A stretch of DNA of 64,000 nucleotides. It comes from Strigamia acuminata (taxonomy: Eukaryota > Arthropoda > Chilopoda > Geophilomorpha > Linotaeniidae). Position numbers and translations under genes: made by a program. The notes beneath the pieces are model-generated. The model ran no database searches, was not told the DNA's origin, and saw only the letters and a list, made by a program, of their open reading frames with translations. Where the stretch lies: contig OX442315.1 of NCBI GenBank assembly GCA_949358305.1, positions 36,358,427-36,422,426 on the forward strand, read 5' to 3'. Positions 1-10,700 of this stretch are shown one piece after another (position 1 is the first letter of the stretch; each line of letters starts with the position of its first letter).

Positions 1-88
1 AAACAAAATGAATAAAAATGAGAAACAACATTGAAAAAACGATCGAATAATAACAATACCTGAAATTTCTCGACTATAATCTCGTTTT

Positions 89-518
89 ACAGAGATTTTA
101 TTACGATACTATAAACAATACCATACGCTAAACAATAATCGGTCACGTAATTTTGATTCATTGGCACGAGGCGAGGTGAAGAGCAAGATTTTGCGGTCGA
201 CATGCTGTGTTCGGTGTTCGGTGTTCGTTTTTCGTTTTTCGGTTATTTAAGTCGGGTTTGATTTCCAAAAAGGTGATTGGTTTCTCAGCAAGTATGAATT
301 CGTATTTATTCCTTTGAAAAACGATGGATTTATTATCTTACTATTTTTTTTGTTGATGTTTGGCGCCATTTTAGGCCTACTGTAGGCCTAGTTCGAAGTA
401 TATTTTCTTCATTATTTACATTTGACAAGATTATTTGATGCGCCTTTTGGAGCGTTTTGGTGGTTTTTCAAAATTGTTTTGAATTTTACATTTGAAATTG
501 AATTTGTCTTGTGGGTTT
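89..518 (+). repeat. Interspersed repeat X, copy 1, left part
   Basis: This stretch matches the reverse complement of about 26550-26875. Shared blocks include one around the GTCGACATG site, the phrase GGCGCCATTTTAGGC, and a palindrome made of two TAGGCCTA halves near position 373. The match continues at 5517-5645, so the Gypsy element at 519-5516 landed inside this repeat. There is no coding frame of note and no recognisable terminus, so the class of the repeat is unknown. Confidence 0.75.
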
Positions 519-706
519 TGGAGTGTCCTGACTCCATTTTGTATTTTACGTTATTTCTGGACGCGCCCGCTTACGCGAGCGCCCCCTGTACTATTTTGCA
601 TTATTAAAAACACTTATGTAATTTTCAACTACAAGATGGCTGCTTTTTGAACACATGAACATTTGCATCCACTTTCATCATTTTATTCGACGATCAGAAC
701 ACATTA
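519..706 (+). repeat. Gypsy 5' LTR (188 bp)
   Basis: Direct repeat of 5329-5516 with one mismatch. It begins TGGAGTGTCC and ends ACATTA, so it lacks the usual terminal CA. Both ends are fixed by the GGTTT duplication and by the start of the primer site two bases later. Confidence 0.93.
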
Positions 707-707
707 T

Positions 708-724
708 TGGTGACGAGAGATGAG
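708..724 (+). promoter_or_regulatory. Gypsy primer-binding site
   Basis: The sequence TGGTGACGAGAGATGAG follows the 5' LTR after one spacer base. Its first seven bases fit the 3' end of a tRNA ending GTCACCA, such as eukaryotic tRNA-Trp. The remainder does not match the tRNA-Trp I know, so the primer is unresolved. The same 17 bases occur on the minus strand at 22046-22062, next to another LTR-like sequence, which supports a conserved priming or leader function. Confidence 0.7.
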
Positions 725-888
725 TACAAATTGAATCCATCAACTTTTATTAACTTTTGTGTGCTTTCTTGTCGAATTGGATGAACTTTTCGCCCCCGAC
801 CACGCGTCTTTGACCACGCGTTGACCGTTAGGCCCGAACTCTTGATCGCAAGTTTTTGCTCGTTTTTTATCAACTTTACTGCTCGAAA

Positions 889-3800
889 ATGCCTTTGGTT
901 GCGGCACCCGAGAAATATAACCCACTCGACGACTGGGAGACCTATTTAATGCAAATCGAATGCGTTTTCTCCTGCAATAAAATCGTCGACGACAAGGAAA
1001 AAGTGAATACACTTTTGGCTTGTGTGGGCATGGCCACTTTCGCCAAGTTCGTGGATCTCGCCAGACCGAAGAAGCCGACGGAGTTAACATTTAAGCAGCT
1101 CTCGGACTTGATGATCAAGAACCAGAAGCCTAGACCGGTTAAGCAAGGGGAAATTGTCCGTTTCCGAGCCCGTAAGCGCAATAAGGGCGAATCTGTGAGC
1201 GATTTTGCAGCCGCTCTTCACTCACTCACCAAGTATTGCGACTTCGACACTGCTCAGGATGACGAAATGCGGAATCAGTTTGTCATAGGTTTGAATATGC
1301 GGCAGGTTCAAGAGACGCTATATGTGCAAAAGGATTTAACCTTTGCAATAGCCCTCGAAGCCGCTACCTCCGCCGAAATCGCCGGAGCCGACGTGTCCAG
1401 CTTCGTCGATGCGCAGCAGTCTGTGCACCAGCTACACAAGTCGGGAAACTCATCACGACCACAGGCGAACTCGCAAAAAGGAGGAAAACGCTCCTCGAGG
1501 GGCACCTCCGGTCAGCAGCACCAGCAGTCGGACCACTCGAAGCCACAGCACGAAAAACAGAAGTGTAAACACTGCGGCAGAACCGGCCATCGCCAGGACG
1601 AGTGTCGTTTTCGCACTGCGAAGTGCCACGGTTGCGGCATTGAGGGCCACATTAAGCCCGTCTGTCGCTCCACGAAATCTTCGACGTCCGCTCACCACAC
1701 CACTGTGTCGGCGCCTCGCAAGCTGACATTTTACACCGTTCGTACGAGGAAGCCTAAAACCCCGATCGCGGTGAATGAAGTGTCCATCAGGCCGACCAAA
1801 CCACTCGTTCTCGAGCTGCGAATCGCTCAAACGCTTTTGTGGATGGAAATTGACACTGGAGCTGGAGCGACGATCATCAGTCGCGCGATGCATAACAAAT
1901 ATTTTTCTCAGTTTCAGATCAAGCCACTTTCCACTGAATTATCGTCGTACGATGGCCATTCTTTGCCGATGACGGGCGTGTGCATCGTTCCAGTTACGTA
2001 CGACGGGAAAACACTCGATTTGCCGTTGTGTATTGCTGACCACGGCCAAGTTCCGTTGCTCGGACGTGACTGGATGGACGAATTCGGTTTGCTGCACGCT
2101 GCTGGTGCGGCCCTTCGTTCCGTAATTTATCGCGCTGCTGCTGGTGTTCCTTCGAAATCCGCTCGCAAACGTGCGACTCGACAGCGGGCTGCAGGTCCAA
2201 ACAACATGGAATTGGCCGCCACCTTCGCTCCAACTCGCGAGGGGGAAGTGTTTCCTGCTTCGCAAGACGATCCGTCTCCGCCGTCGATTGTTGCTGCCCC
2301 TGCGTATAAATCGCTTCCTCCTGTGGCTGCGGCAGCTAAAGATGCTGCGCCGCAATGCTCCGCCAGTGCAGCTGATCTCGAGACGTTGCGGACGATTTTA
2401 GACAAGCATAAAAACGTTTTCCGCGACGAAATCGGCCGATACAACGTGGCACCGGTAAGTATAGCTGTTGACAAAGATTTTTCACCTATATTTTTGAAAG
2501 CTTACCCGGTGCCACTGTCGGTCAAACCTGCACTTGAGAAGGAATTGCGACGACTCCAGTCTTTGGGAATTATCACGCCCGTCGCGTCGTCAAAATGGGC
2601 AACCCCAATCATGCACGTGCGCAAGTCCGACGGAACTATTAAAATTGCCGGCTGCTACAATCGAACAGTAAATAAAGCCGTGCTGCCGTGTTCGTATCCG
2701 CTGCCCCTTTTTGCTGATGTCACTACTAAACTTTCGGGTGGTAAATCGTACTCGAAGCTCGACATGAATTCGGCGTACAATCAGCTCGAGTTGGACGCGG
2801 CTAGCCAAGAACTTTGCACCATCAACACTCACCTGGGCCTTTTTCGCGTTAATCGTCTTTTTTATGGTATTTCAACAGCTCCACCAATTTTCCAGCGCGA
2901 AATGGATATTTTGACGGCAGATGTTGGCAATACTCAGCCATTTATCGACGACTCGGCGGTCACGGGACGCACAGATCCAGTTCATCTCCACAATTTGGAT
3001 GGCCTACTTGGCAAGTTCGATGGCGCTGGACTGACTTTGAATCGAGGCAAGTGCCAATTTTTGCAAGATGAAATTGAATTTTTGGGTTTTCGTATTTCGA
3101 AGAACGGCCTCGCTCCAATTGCATCCAAAATCGCCCCACTGAAAAATGCAACGCGTCCAACGGATGTAACATCATTGAAGTCTTTTATCGGACTTATAAA
3201 TTATTACGGTCGGTTTATAAAGGACTTATCGACTTTACTCGAGCCCCTGTATCGCTTGACTCGCGACGACGTCGATTGGAAGTGGGAAGACGTTCACCAA
3301 GCCGCCTGGTTGAAGGTGCGCGAGTCCGTGTCTGTCGACTCCGCTCTCACTCACTACGACCAGTTGAAAGAAGTTTTTTTGACCGTGGACGCCTCCCCCG
3401 TCGGAGTTGGCGCCTTCCTTTCCCATCGCGACAAAAACGGCCAGCATTTGCCAATTGCTTTTGCGTCGTCATTATTGTCGGCTGCTCAGCGGAATTACGC
3501 TCAGATCGAGAGGGAGGGTTACGCCATTGTTTACGGGATAAGGAAGTTCCACCACTACCTGTTCGGCCGACGTTTCGTTCTTCGCACTGACCATAAGCCC
3601 TTGGTGTCCATTTTTGGAGACAAAAAGGGATGCAATCAAGTGGTTGCCGCTCGTCTTCATCGTTGGGCCATGTTTCTGTCGGCGTACGACTATTTAATCG
3701 AACACTTGCCGGCGGTGGACAATGCTATCGCGGATGGTCTCTCGCGCAATCCGCAACCATTCGTGGATCTATCCGAAGATCTCGACTTTGAAGTTAACAA

Positions 3801-5190
3801 CATTCTTTCAATTTCTATTTCAGATTTCCCCGTCTCTTTGCCATCGCTACAAGCCGCTTACGCTGCAGATGCAACTTTGCAAGAAGTTCTCTGCTGCGTG
3901 CGCAATGGCTGGCCCAAGAGTAAACCTGAATTGCGGGAATTCCAGAAGCATAAGGATGCTTTCTCCCTTTTTAATAACTTTATTTTTCTAAATGATAGGT
4001 TGGTCGTGCCCGAGGGCTTGCGCGCGTCAATTTTGATCGAATTGCACGCGGGTCACTTTGGCATCGTGCGCACAAAATCGTTGGCACGCTCCACAGTTTG
4101 GTGGCCGGCGATTGACGCCGACATCGAGCGCATTGTGCGTGCGTGTGACACCTGTCAGCGGACGCTGCCCGATCCACCCCGAACTTCGACAGTACGATGG
4201 CCGATTCCAGATGAGGTGTGGGGTCGACTGCACATCGACTTCGCCGGGCCATTCCTCGGCAAAACCTTTCTGCTCGGTGTCGACGCCAAATCGAAATGGT
4301 GCGAGGTCGAAGCGATGACAACCACCACCACGGCTGCTACCATTGCGGTCCTTGAAGATTGGTTTAGTCGCCACGGCCTGCCCATTCACGTGCATTCGGA
4401 CAACGGTCCGCAGTTCACTGCAATCGAATTTCGGAACTTTTTGGAGGAAAATGGCATCCGCCACACCTTTTCACCACCATATCACCCAGCTACGAATGGA
4501 GCCGTCGAAGGATTTGTCGGAACTTTTAAACGACAAATGCAAAAATTTGTGAATCTGAATTTTTCCCTCGTTGATTCCCTCCGCCAGTTCCTTTTCTCCT
4601 ATAGGACAACACCTCACGCCACGACCAAGCTGACGCCCGCTGATGTTTTCCTGCAGCGCACGATGCGCACGCGGCTTCACCTGCTCAACCCTCGCTTGTT
4701 GCCGGACTCCGCACTTATGGAAACGGCGCGCAGTTTCGATGTCGGCGATTTGGTGTACGTGCGCGACTATCGCCACACGGACAAGTGGATTCCCGGGGTC
4801 GTCAAGGAAAAGGTTTCCTCCACCACGTATGCTATCGAGATTGCGAATGGAGTTTTGTGGTCGAGACACATTGACCAGTTGCGGAAACGATCGACAATTT
4901 CACCGTATCGCTCAATTGAAGGGGATGAGCGTCAGTCGGGCCCATTCGTTATGCCCCAGACCTCCACTGAGATTCCGCCAGCTGTACAAGCTCAACCCCA
5001 ACTTCCTGCTCCTAATTCGCCTCAACCTAATATTCCTATTCCAAACTCACCTCCGAGATCTCCTGCCCCGTTGCTTCCTCCTCTACCGCCGTCGCCTCCT
5101 GCGCTTCCGCCACCTCCGCAAGCTGCTCGCTCTCCACGGCCAACAAGGACAAGAAAACAAACGGACTTCTACGGTTTCTCGCGAACGTGA
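889..5190 (+). CDS. Ty3/Gypsy Gag-Pol polyprotein
   Basis: A retrotransposon polyprotein that packages element RNA, copies it and integrates the DNA. The ATG at 889 is preferred to an in-frame one at 856: it has A at -3 and opens the conserved Gag region. In order I see Gag, then two CCHC zinc knuckles (CKHCGRTGHRQDEC and CHGCGIEGHIKPVC). Next comes an aspartic protease with DTGA near residue 322, then a reverse transcriptase with an FIDD catalytic box near residue 685 in place of the commoner YVDD. RNase H (VDASPVGVGAF, TDHKPL) follows, then an integrase HHCC finger and a DDE core (HIDFAGPF, HSDNGPQF, GAVEGFVGTFK). The C-terminus has a GDLVYVRDY-type module and a proline-rich tail. About 1433 residues with no stop or frameshift, so it may be active. 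Confidence 0.93.
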   Translation: MPLVAAPEKYNPLDDWETYLMQIECVFSCNKIVDDKEKVNTLLACVGMATFAKFVDLARPKKPTELTFKQLSDLMIKNQKPRPVKQGEIVRFRARKRNKGESVSDFAAALHSLTKYCDFDTAQDDEMRNQFVIGLNMRQVQETLYVQKDLTFAIALEAATSAEIAGADVSSFVDAQQSVHQLHKSGNSSRPQANSQKGGKRSSRGTSGQQHQQSDHSKPQHEKQKCKHCGRTGHRQDECRFRTAKCHGCGIEGHIKPVCRSTKSSTSAHHTTVSAPRKLTFYTVRTRKPKTPIAVNEVSIRPTKPLVLELRIAQTLLWMEIDTGAGATIISRAMHNKYFSQFQIKPLSTELSSYDGHSLPMTGVCIVPVTYDGKTLDLPLCIADHGQVPLLGRDWMDEFGLLHAAGAALRSVIYRAAAGVPSKSARKRATRQRAAGPNNMELAATFAPTREGEVFPASQDDPSPPSIVAAPAYKSLPPVAAAAKDAAPQCSASAADLETLRTILDKHKNVFRDEIGRYNVAPVSIAVDKDFSPIFLKAYPVPLSVKPALEKELRRLQSLGIITPVASSKWATPIMHVRKSDGTIKIAGCYNRTVNKAVLPCSYPLPLFADVTTKLSGGKSYSKLDMNSAYNQLELDAASQELCTINTHLGLFRVNRLFYGISTAPPIFQREMDILTADVGNTQPFIDDSAVTGRTDPVHLHNLDGLLGKFDGAGLTLNRGKCQFLQDEIEFLGFRISKNGLAPIASKIAPLKNATRPTDVTSLKSFIGLINYYGRFIKDLSTLLEPLYRLTRDDVDWKWEDVHQAAWLKVRESVSVDSALTHYDQLKEVFLTVDASPVGVGAFLSHRDKNGQHLPIAFASSLLSAAQRNYAQIEREGYAIVYGIRKFHHYLFGRRFVLRTDHKPLVSIFGDKKGCNQVVAARLHRWAMFLSAYDYLIEHLPAVDNAIADGLSRNPQPFVDLSEDLDFEVNNILSISISDFPVSLPSLQAAYAADATLQEVLCCVRNGWPKSKPELREFQKHKDAFSLFNNFIFLNDRLVVPEGLRASILIELHAGHFGIVRTKSLARSTVWWPAIDADIERIVRACDTCQRTLPDPPRTSTVRWPIPDEVWGRLHIDFAGPFLGKTFLLGVDAKSKWCEVEAMTTTTTAATIAVLEDWFSRHGLPIHVHSDNGPQFTAIEFRNFLEENGIRHTFSPPYHPATNGAVEGFVGTFKRQMQKFVNLNFSLVDSLRQFLFSYRTTPHATTKLTPADVFLQRTMRTRLHLLNPRLLPDSALMETARSFDVGDLVYVRDYRHTDKWIPGVVKEKVSSTTYAIEIANGVLWSRHIDQLRKRSTISPYRSIEGDERQSGPFVMPQTSTEIPPAVQAQPQLPAPNSPQPNIPIPNSPPRSPAPLLPPLPPSPPALPPPPQAARSPRPTRTRKQTDFYGFSRT

Positions 5191-5318
5191 ATAATGAACT
5201 GAGTTTGTGACTGTTTAGTGAATCCTTTATTGTAATTCGATCTTTTAATTTTACATTTTGTTTGTTGTAACTTTTGAATTAATTGTATTTGAATTGCTCC
5301 CTTCGTTGGTTCTCAATT

Positions 5319-5328
5319 AAGGGGATGA
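5319..5328 (+). promoter_or_regulatory. Gypsy polypurine tract
   Basis: AAGGGGATGA lies immediately before the 3' LTR, the expected place and composition for the plus-strand primer. Confidence 0.75.
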
Positions 5329-5516
5329 TGGAGTGTCCTGACTCCATTTTGTATTTTACGTTATTTCTTGACGCGCCCGCTTACGCGAGCGCCCCCTGTA
5401 CTATTTTGCATTATTAAAAACACTTATGTAATTTTCAACTACAAGATGGCTGCTTTTTGAACACATGAACATTTGCATCCACTTTCATCATTTTATTCGA
5501 CGATCAGAACACATTA
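5329..5516 (+). repeat. Gypsy 3' LTR (188 bp)
   Basis: Matches 519-706 except for one base. It is followed by the second copy of the GGTTT target duplication. Confidence 0.93.
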
Positions 5517-5645
5517 GGTTTTGTGATTGGTAGTGGCATTTGCCATTTTTCATGACATCAAGTGTTTTCATTTGGGATTTAATTTCTGAAACCTGGTTTT
5601 TATTTTCCAAGTGATCAGTGAAAATGACATTTTAAAGCAAATGGA
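5517..5645 (+). repeat. Interspersed repeat X, copy 1, right part
   Basis: Continues the repeat interrupted at 518. It aligns with the reverse complement of about 26350-26490 through shared text such as GATTGGTA, GACATCAAGTG and TTTCTGAAACC. Confidence 0.7.
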
Positions 5646-6911
5646 AAAAATGCATTTGCAGATGGAGAAATGCACTTCTTTGCTCTTGAAAAATTGACAC
5701 AAACTCTTGACTTGCAGTTGTTAGGGATGCTACCCAGGTATCTGACATCCACTTCTTCTTTTAATCTAGTTTCCTTCCCCTTGGTTGCCTAAAATATCCC
5801 TCATCTCTCCTGTCAATCCTGCGTCCAATTTTCATACCCGTTGAGTCATCCCTACTTGGCATTCACACTGCATCTGATTGGCTGATCCTGTTTGATCCAT
5901 TCTGGTAAGACTGGATTGGCACAGATTGGGATAAGAGCGCTTTTGGTCCTTGGACATAGAATTGAGCCAAACATTCTGAATATAGTCGGCCAACTACACC
6001 TTGGTACCTCTTTACCTCATTTGCCTCCTGAGTGAATCGGTTTAAAGGCGACCCATGATCAGCTATTTAAACATCAGTCACATTCATGCGTATTATGAAT
6101 TTTATTTGACAAAATTTATTTGACAACTCCTCTTTCCAATGCTACTAGGCTTAGCCATTTCATATCATTAAGTCCTATTTTGTTTGCTTCTGTCAAAAAA
6201 ATAATATTGGAGAGGTTTATTACTGATTCCAAGTAAAACGTATTTTATACTACCTTAAAAAGTGGTTTTTGACAATTGCTAGACAGATGAATGCTAAAAA
6301 CTTGCACCAACCAATTAAATTGGTCGCAACTGATGCTTGAAATTGAATGGTCTGTATAATTCCCATCGTTGAGCAGTTCTACTATTCTTATTTTCTTCAC
6401 AGTATTAGACATTTTTCTGCTTATTTATTTCAATCTTCTCTTCTGTGATGTACTTATAAAGTCTTACATCATTTTAAACTTTTTTGAAATCACTTAAAAA
6501 TAACTGTTATTCGTTATTTCTTATTGCTTTTCCTAATGAATAAGTCTTACTCCTATTCACACCCTGGGCTGAAATGGATCACTTATGATTTCAAAATATT
6601 TTTCGCTGCATCCTGAAAAATATGAAACGTATCTCTTAAGATTTCGGACATTACTTTAAGATTAGAAAGTCCTATTTTTATGTTGAGACCCGATAAATTG
6701 GGCGAATTTCTCATACTTATGTTCAATTAGGATAAGAAGACACGCGATAGAAAGCCCTTTCACCAAAGTCACTGCTTTCATTTAAAATATTGACTTATTT
6801 CTTCTACGCATTGGCGATTACGTTATTCCCTCAATCCACATGCACAGATATTTTCTCAGTTTAACGTGATGTTATTTCTTCAACCTGACATCCTGTTGTT
6901 TTTTAATCTAG
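5646..6911. other. Non-coding interval
   Basis: AT-rich sequence between the Gypsy element and the direct repeat that precedes the BEL element. I see no open frame with coding character, no tRNA and no clear terminal repeats. Confidence 0.5.
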
Positions 6912-7107
6912 GTACTTTAAAGATTGCACTGTATCTTTTCTGTCCATTCATCCTGGTGGCCCCTCAGTTACAATAATTCCTACCTATATAGTTTTTTTTG
7001 TTACAATAATTTTAACCCTTACTTCTTACTCTTCTGGCCATTGCCACTATTGGAAGTATAAGCTTAGAAAACGTATTTCAATATACAGAAAGTAATGAAA
7101 AGATACA
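6912..7107 (+). repeat. Direct repeat flanking the BEL element, left copy
   Basis: About 190 bp that recurs at 13466-13656 with about 95% identity by eye. Shared text includes CTGTCCATTCATCCTGGTGG and GGAAGTATAAGCTTAG. The copies lie outside the LTRs and the target duplication, so they are not part of the BEL element. With the element removed they would be about 425 bp apart. Confidence 0.85.
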
Positions 7108-7218
7108 TCTGTAAATTTACAAATACAAGAATTAATTCTATCTAATAAAATGGAATCAAATAACCCAAACATGAATTAATATTTGAGATTTAGGAACCGT
7201 ATTCTCACATTGCCCTAG

Positions 7219-7618
7219 TGTAAAATCCAGATTTGGATTTAATGTTTAGTAATGATTTCAATTTATGTTTAATTTTAGTGTTTTATTTCGAAAAGTGTTT
7301 TAAGTCTCTTTGTAATTGTTTTTATCGAATATCGAATTGTATTGGTAATGTTTTAACGACAATAGTGTTTTTTGATCGAGGGACACCAAGAGTGCCCTCT
7401 GGTGTGTAATCTGTAATTTTGACCGGTCCTTGTTAACCGGAAGTTAACCCCGTTTTTGGGATTGACCACCATCTTTTTTACCTGTATCATCGTGTGTCAC
7501 CACGCGATTTTCCTTGTTAAAATCTTCAACGATTAAAATTAGTTAAGTTTAAAAATACGTCTCAAATTGTTGCTCGCGCGTGCTGCAATCGCAGCTAGAT
7601 TATTTCGAAGTCTCGAAA
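7219..7618 (+). repeat. BEL 5' LTR (400 bp)
   Basis: Begins TGTAAAATCC and ends TCTCGAAA. It matches 12944-13342 apart from one extra G. Its left edge is set by the CCTAG duplication. Confidence 0.94.
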
Positions 7619-7619
7619 T

Positions 7620-7637
7620 TGGTGCCGAAACCCGGGA
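7620..7637 (+). promoter_or_regulatory. BEL primer-binding site for tRNA-Phe
   Basis: TGGTGCCGAAACCCGGGA is the exact complement of the last 18 bases of a metazoan tRNA-Phe including CCA. It starts one base after the LTR. Confidence 0.85.
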
Positions 7638-7705
7638 GAAAAATCCAGGAACCTGAAGAACTGAAATCTATAAAAACCGCAAGTAAAATTTGAGAAAAAT
7701 AAAAA

Positions 7706-10700
7706 ATGGCCGAAGATCTCAACGTGATCAAGTCACAACGAACAGTGGCCAGAAGAATGACGACCGCCACTATAACCAAGGCGAAAACGATTCTTGCGGC
7801 AATACCACAGAATGAACTCGAACTAAAAAAAATTAAGGCCAACCTGAAGGCCAAGTCCGCCGAATTAAAGGCGTTAGACGGAAAAATATTGGCGGCGTTG
7901 GTTGACGACGACGAGATCGACCAAGAAATCACACAGTGCGAAACTAATTATAATGAGAAGATAATCGACTGCGAGGTCGAGCTCGAAGAAGCGCTGAAGA
8001 AAATGAATGCGCTGGCAATCGCCCCGCCACTCGCCCCGATCACCAACAATTACCATGGTACCGTTAATGCCCCGCACGAGACGACGATGCGACTCCCCAA
8101 GTACGAGGCCATAAAATTCAGTGGCGACCCCCTCGAATGGGATGATTTCTGGGGGAATTTCGAAATCAGCATCGATTCGAAGCCTAACATCACAAATAAA
8201 AGCAAGTTAGTGTATTTAAAGTCGTATTTGGACGGTGAAGCGGCGCTCGTGTTGAAAGGACTGCCGCCAACTGATGAGAATTACCCCGTCGCCAAGGAAC
8301 TTTTAATTGAACGTTACGGGCGAAGTGACGTTATTCTCAGTGCGCACATGAGAGCGTTAATGAAAATGCAACCTGTAAAAGATATTTTAGACCCCGTGCC
8401 TCTTCAAAAGCTCTACGACCGCTGCGAGTCACACGTGCGCGGATTGTTGGCGTCAAAAATGAACACTGAAGCTATCGATGCGACAGCTTGTCCGCTGATA
8501 TTGGGTTTGGTCCCAAAACAAATTTCACTAGACTTTTCGCGACAACACCCTGATGGGAAATACAAAGCAAAAGACTTATTGGACATGATTCGAGCTGAAC
8601 TAATTCATCATAGCAAAATTGATAGTTTTCAGGACCTGCATCGCACTAAAGACCAGGAGAAGTCGGGAAAAGCAGAAAAACAGGACACGGAGAAGACATT
8701 TCGCAAGAACAACGATCGTGTCCCGTCTGCTCGAGTATTGAGCACGATGATCGCCAACTGCATGTTTTGCAGTAAGACCCACGAACGTGACGGCTGTTCC
8801 ACGACTGCAGCGGAGCGAAAAGAATACGTGGTTAAAAATGGACGGTGTTTTAAGTGCTTAAAAAAGGGGCACACGTCGAAAACGTGCTCCTACCGAATCA
8901 CGTGTAAGATTTGCCAACGAAATCACAATCCTTTGGTGTGTGATGGAGCGAGGAAAACCGTTAATGAAAGTTTGACCACTCACGTGGCTACGTGTGCAGA
9001 ATTATCAGCGTTCGTCCCTCCTCCTGCTGCAGCGTTGGCGTCAATTTTTGTGCGTGTTGTGCATCAATCAAAAGAAGCGATCGTGCAGTGTCTTCTCGAC
9101 CCCGGCAGCCAAACGACATTCGTGTTGTCCAGTCTTGCTAAAGACTTGGGGTTGCAATCGAAAGGAACTGAAAATTTGTCCGTACTGACTTTTGGCAGTC
9201 AAGTGTCGCAAAGTGCAAAGCGAGAACGATTCGAGTTGAATTTGTGCAACGTGGACGACAAGAATAAATCGCTCACGGTCACAGCAATCGAGACGCCGTG
9301 GATAACGCGGCCGATAAAAACTGAGTTGCAGGCTGGCTTGCGAGCCGCCTTAGCACGCAACAATATTGTAATAAATTTTGAACAATACACTAATTTTGAT
9401 GTTTTTTGTTTGATAGGCGCCGATAATATCGCTAAAATTTTGACTGGACGTCTCGAGAAGTTTGAAGAGGATCTGGTGGCAATCGAAACAATTTTTGGCT
9501 GGGCGTTGATGGGTAGCTCGCCCAACGTGACGACTTTGTCTACAATGGTCACCCGCGTATTCAACGTGCGGCTCGACGACCGCTTAGATGACCATCTTAA
9601 ACAATTCTGGGAACTCGAAGCGATTGGAATCCGACACGAGTCCATTGACGAGTCGCCAACAGATCGCAACACGTGCACAAAGCGCTTCCGCGAGCTGGTG
9701 ACGCGAGAGGACGGACGATATGTGGTGCCACTACCGTGGTTAGTCGATGCCAGTCAACTCAACAACAATTTTGAAGTAGCCAAGCGGAGATTTTGGCATT
9801 TGGTGCGCAAGTTCAAGAAGAACCCCGGCTTTTATCAAGCTTACAAAAAAATCTTCGACGATCAGCTGAAAAACGACATCATCGAAGAAGTGAAAGTGCA
9901 AGACCCAGAACATTCATATTTTATGCCGCATCGTGCAGTTGTGCGAGAGGATCGTGCGACGACAAAAATTCGTATTGTTTTCGACGCGTCATCAAAGGGA
10001 AAGAACGAGCTTTCGCTGAACGATTGTTTGGACAGCGGCCCCAATTTGTTACCGGAAATATTGAAACTTTTGGTGCTATTCCGACGTGAGCTTGTAGCGT
10101 ACATCTCGGACATCGAAAAAGCATTTTTGCAGCTTCTGCTAAGACTTTGCGACCGGAACTTTGTTAGTTTTTTGTGGGTACCAGAGAATTGGGACGGTTT
10201 GGAATTCCTCGTGCCAAGAATTATGCGTCAGAAGCGAGTCACGTTTGGAGTCAGTTCCAGTCCCTACTCGTTAAACGACACGATCCAAATGCATCTGGAC
10301 GAAATGGAGAATTTGTATCCGGACACCGTCAAGCAGATTCGAGAGAAATTTTACGTGGACGACCTTCTGGATTCGATGCGAGCTGAAAATCAAGTTTTGA
10401 CCGTTTTTTATGAGGCGCGGAAGTTGATGATGGACGCGCATTTGCCTTTAAGAAAATGGCATTCGAATTCTCCACGACTACGAGAAATATTTGCTAAGGA
10501 GATCCCCGAAGATGAAGAAATTATCGCCGCCGAAAATGGTCAAACTACCGTGCTAGGTTTGATTTGGAATTACGAGACCGATAGACTTCAACTCGAAATA
10601 GGAGAATGGGCTGAAAAGAAACCAGAAAGCGGTCAAGGATCGAAGAGGGCGATTGTACAAGCAGTGGCGAAAATTTATGACCCGTTGGGCTTCGCCTCAC

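Larger units (their letters stand above)
519..5516 (+). mobile_element. Ty3/Gypsy LTR retrotransposon, structurally complete
   Basis: A complete element with 188-bp LTRs, a primer-binding site, one gag-pol frame, a purine tract and a 5-bp target duplication (GGTTT at 514-518 and 5517-5521). The flanking sequence on both sides belongs to one older repeat, which confirms the insertion. The LTRs differ at only one position (a G/T in the region after TTATTTCT), implying recent insertion. The short LTR and the TGGTGAC primer site recall the CsRn1/Kabuki-type Metaviridae lineage. That sub-lineage assignment is inference. Confidence 0.95.
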
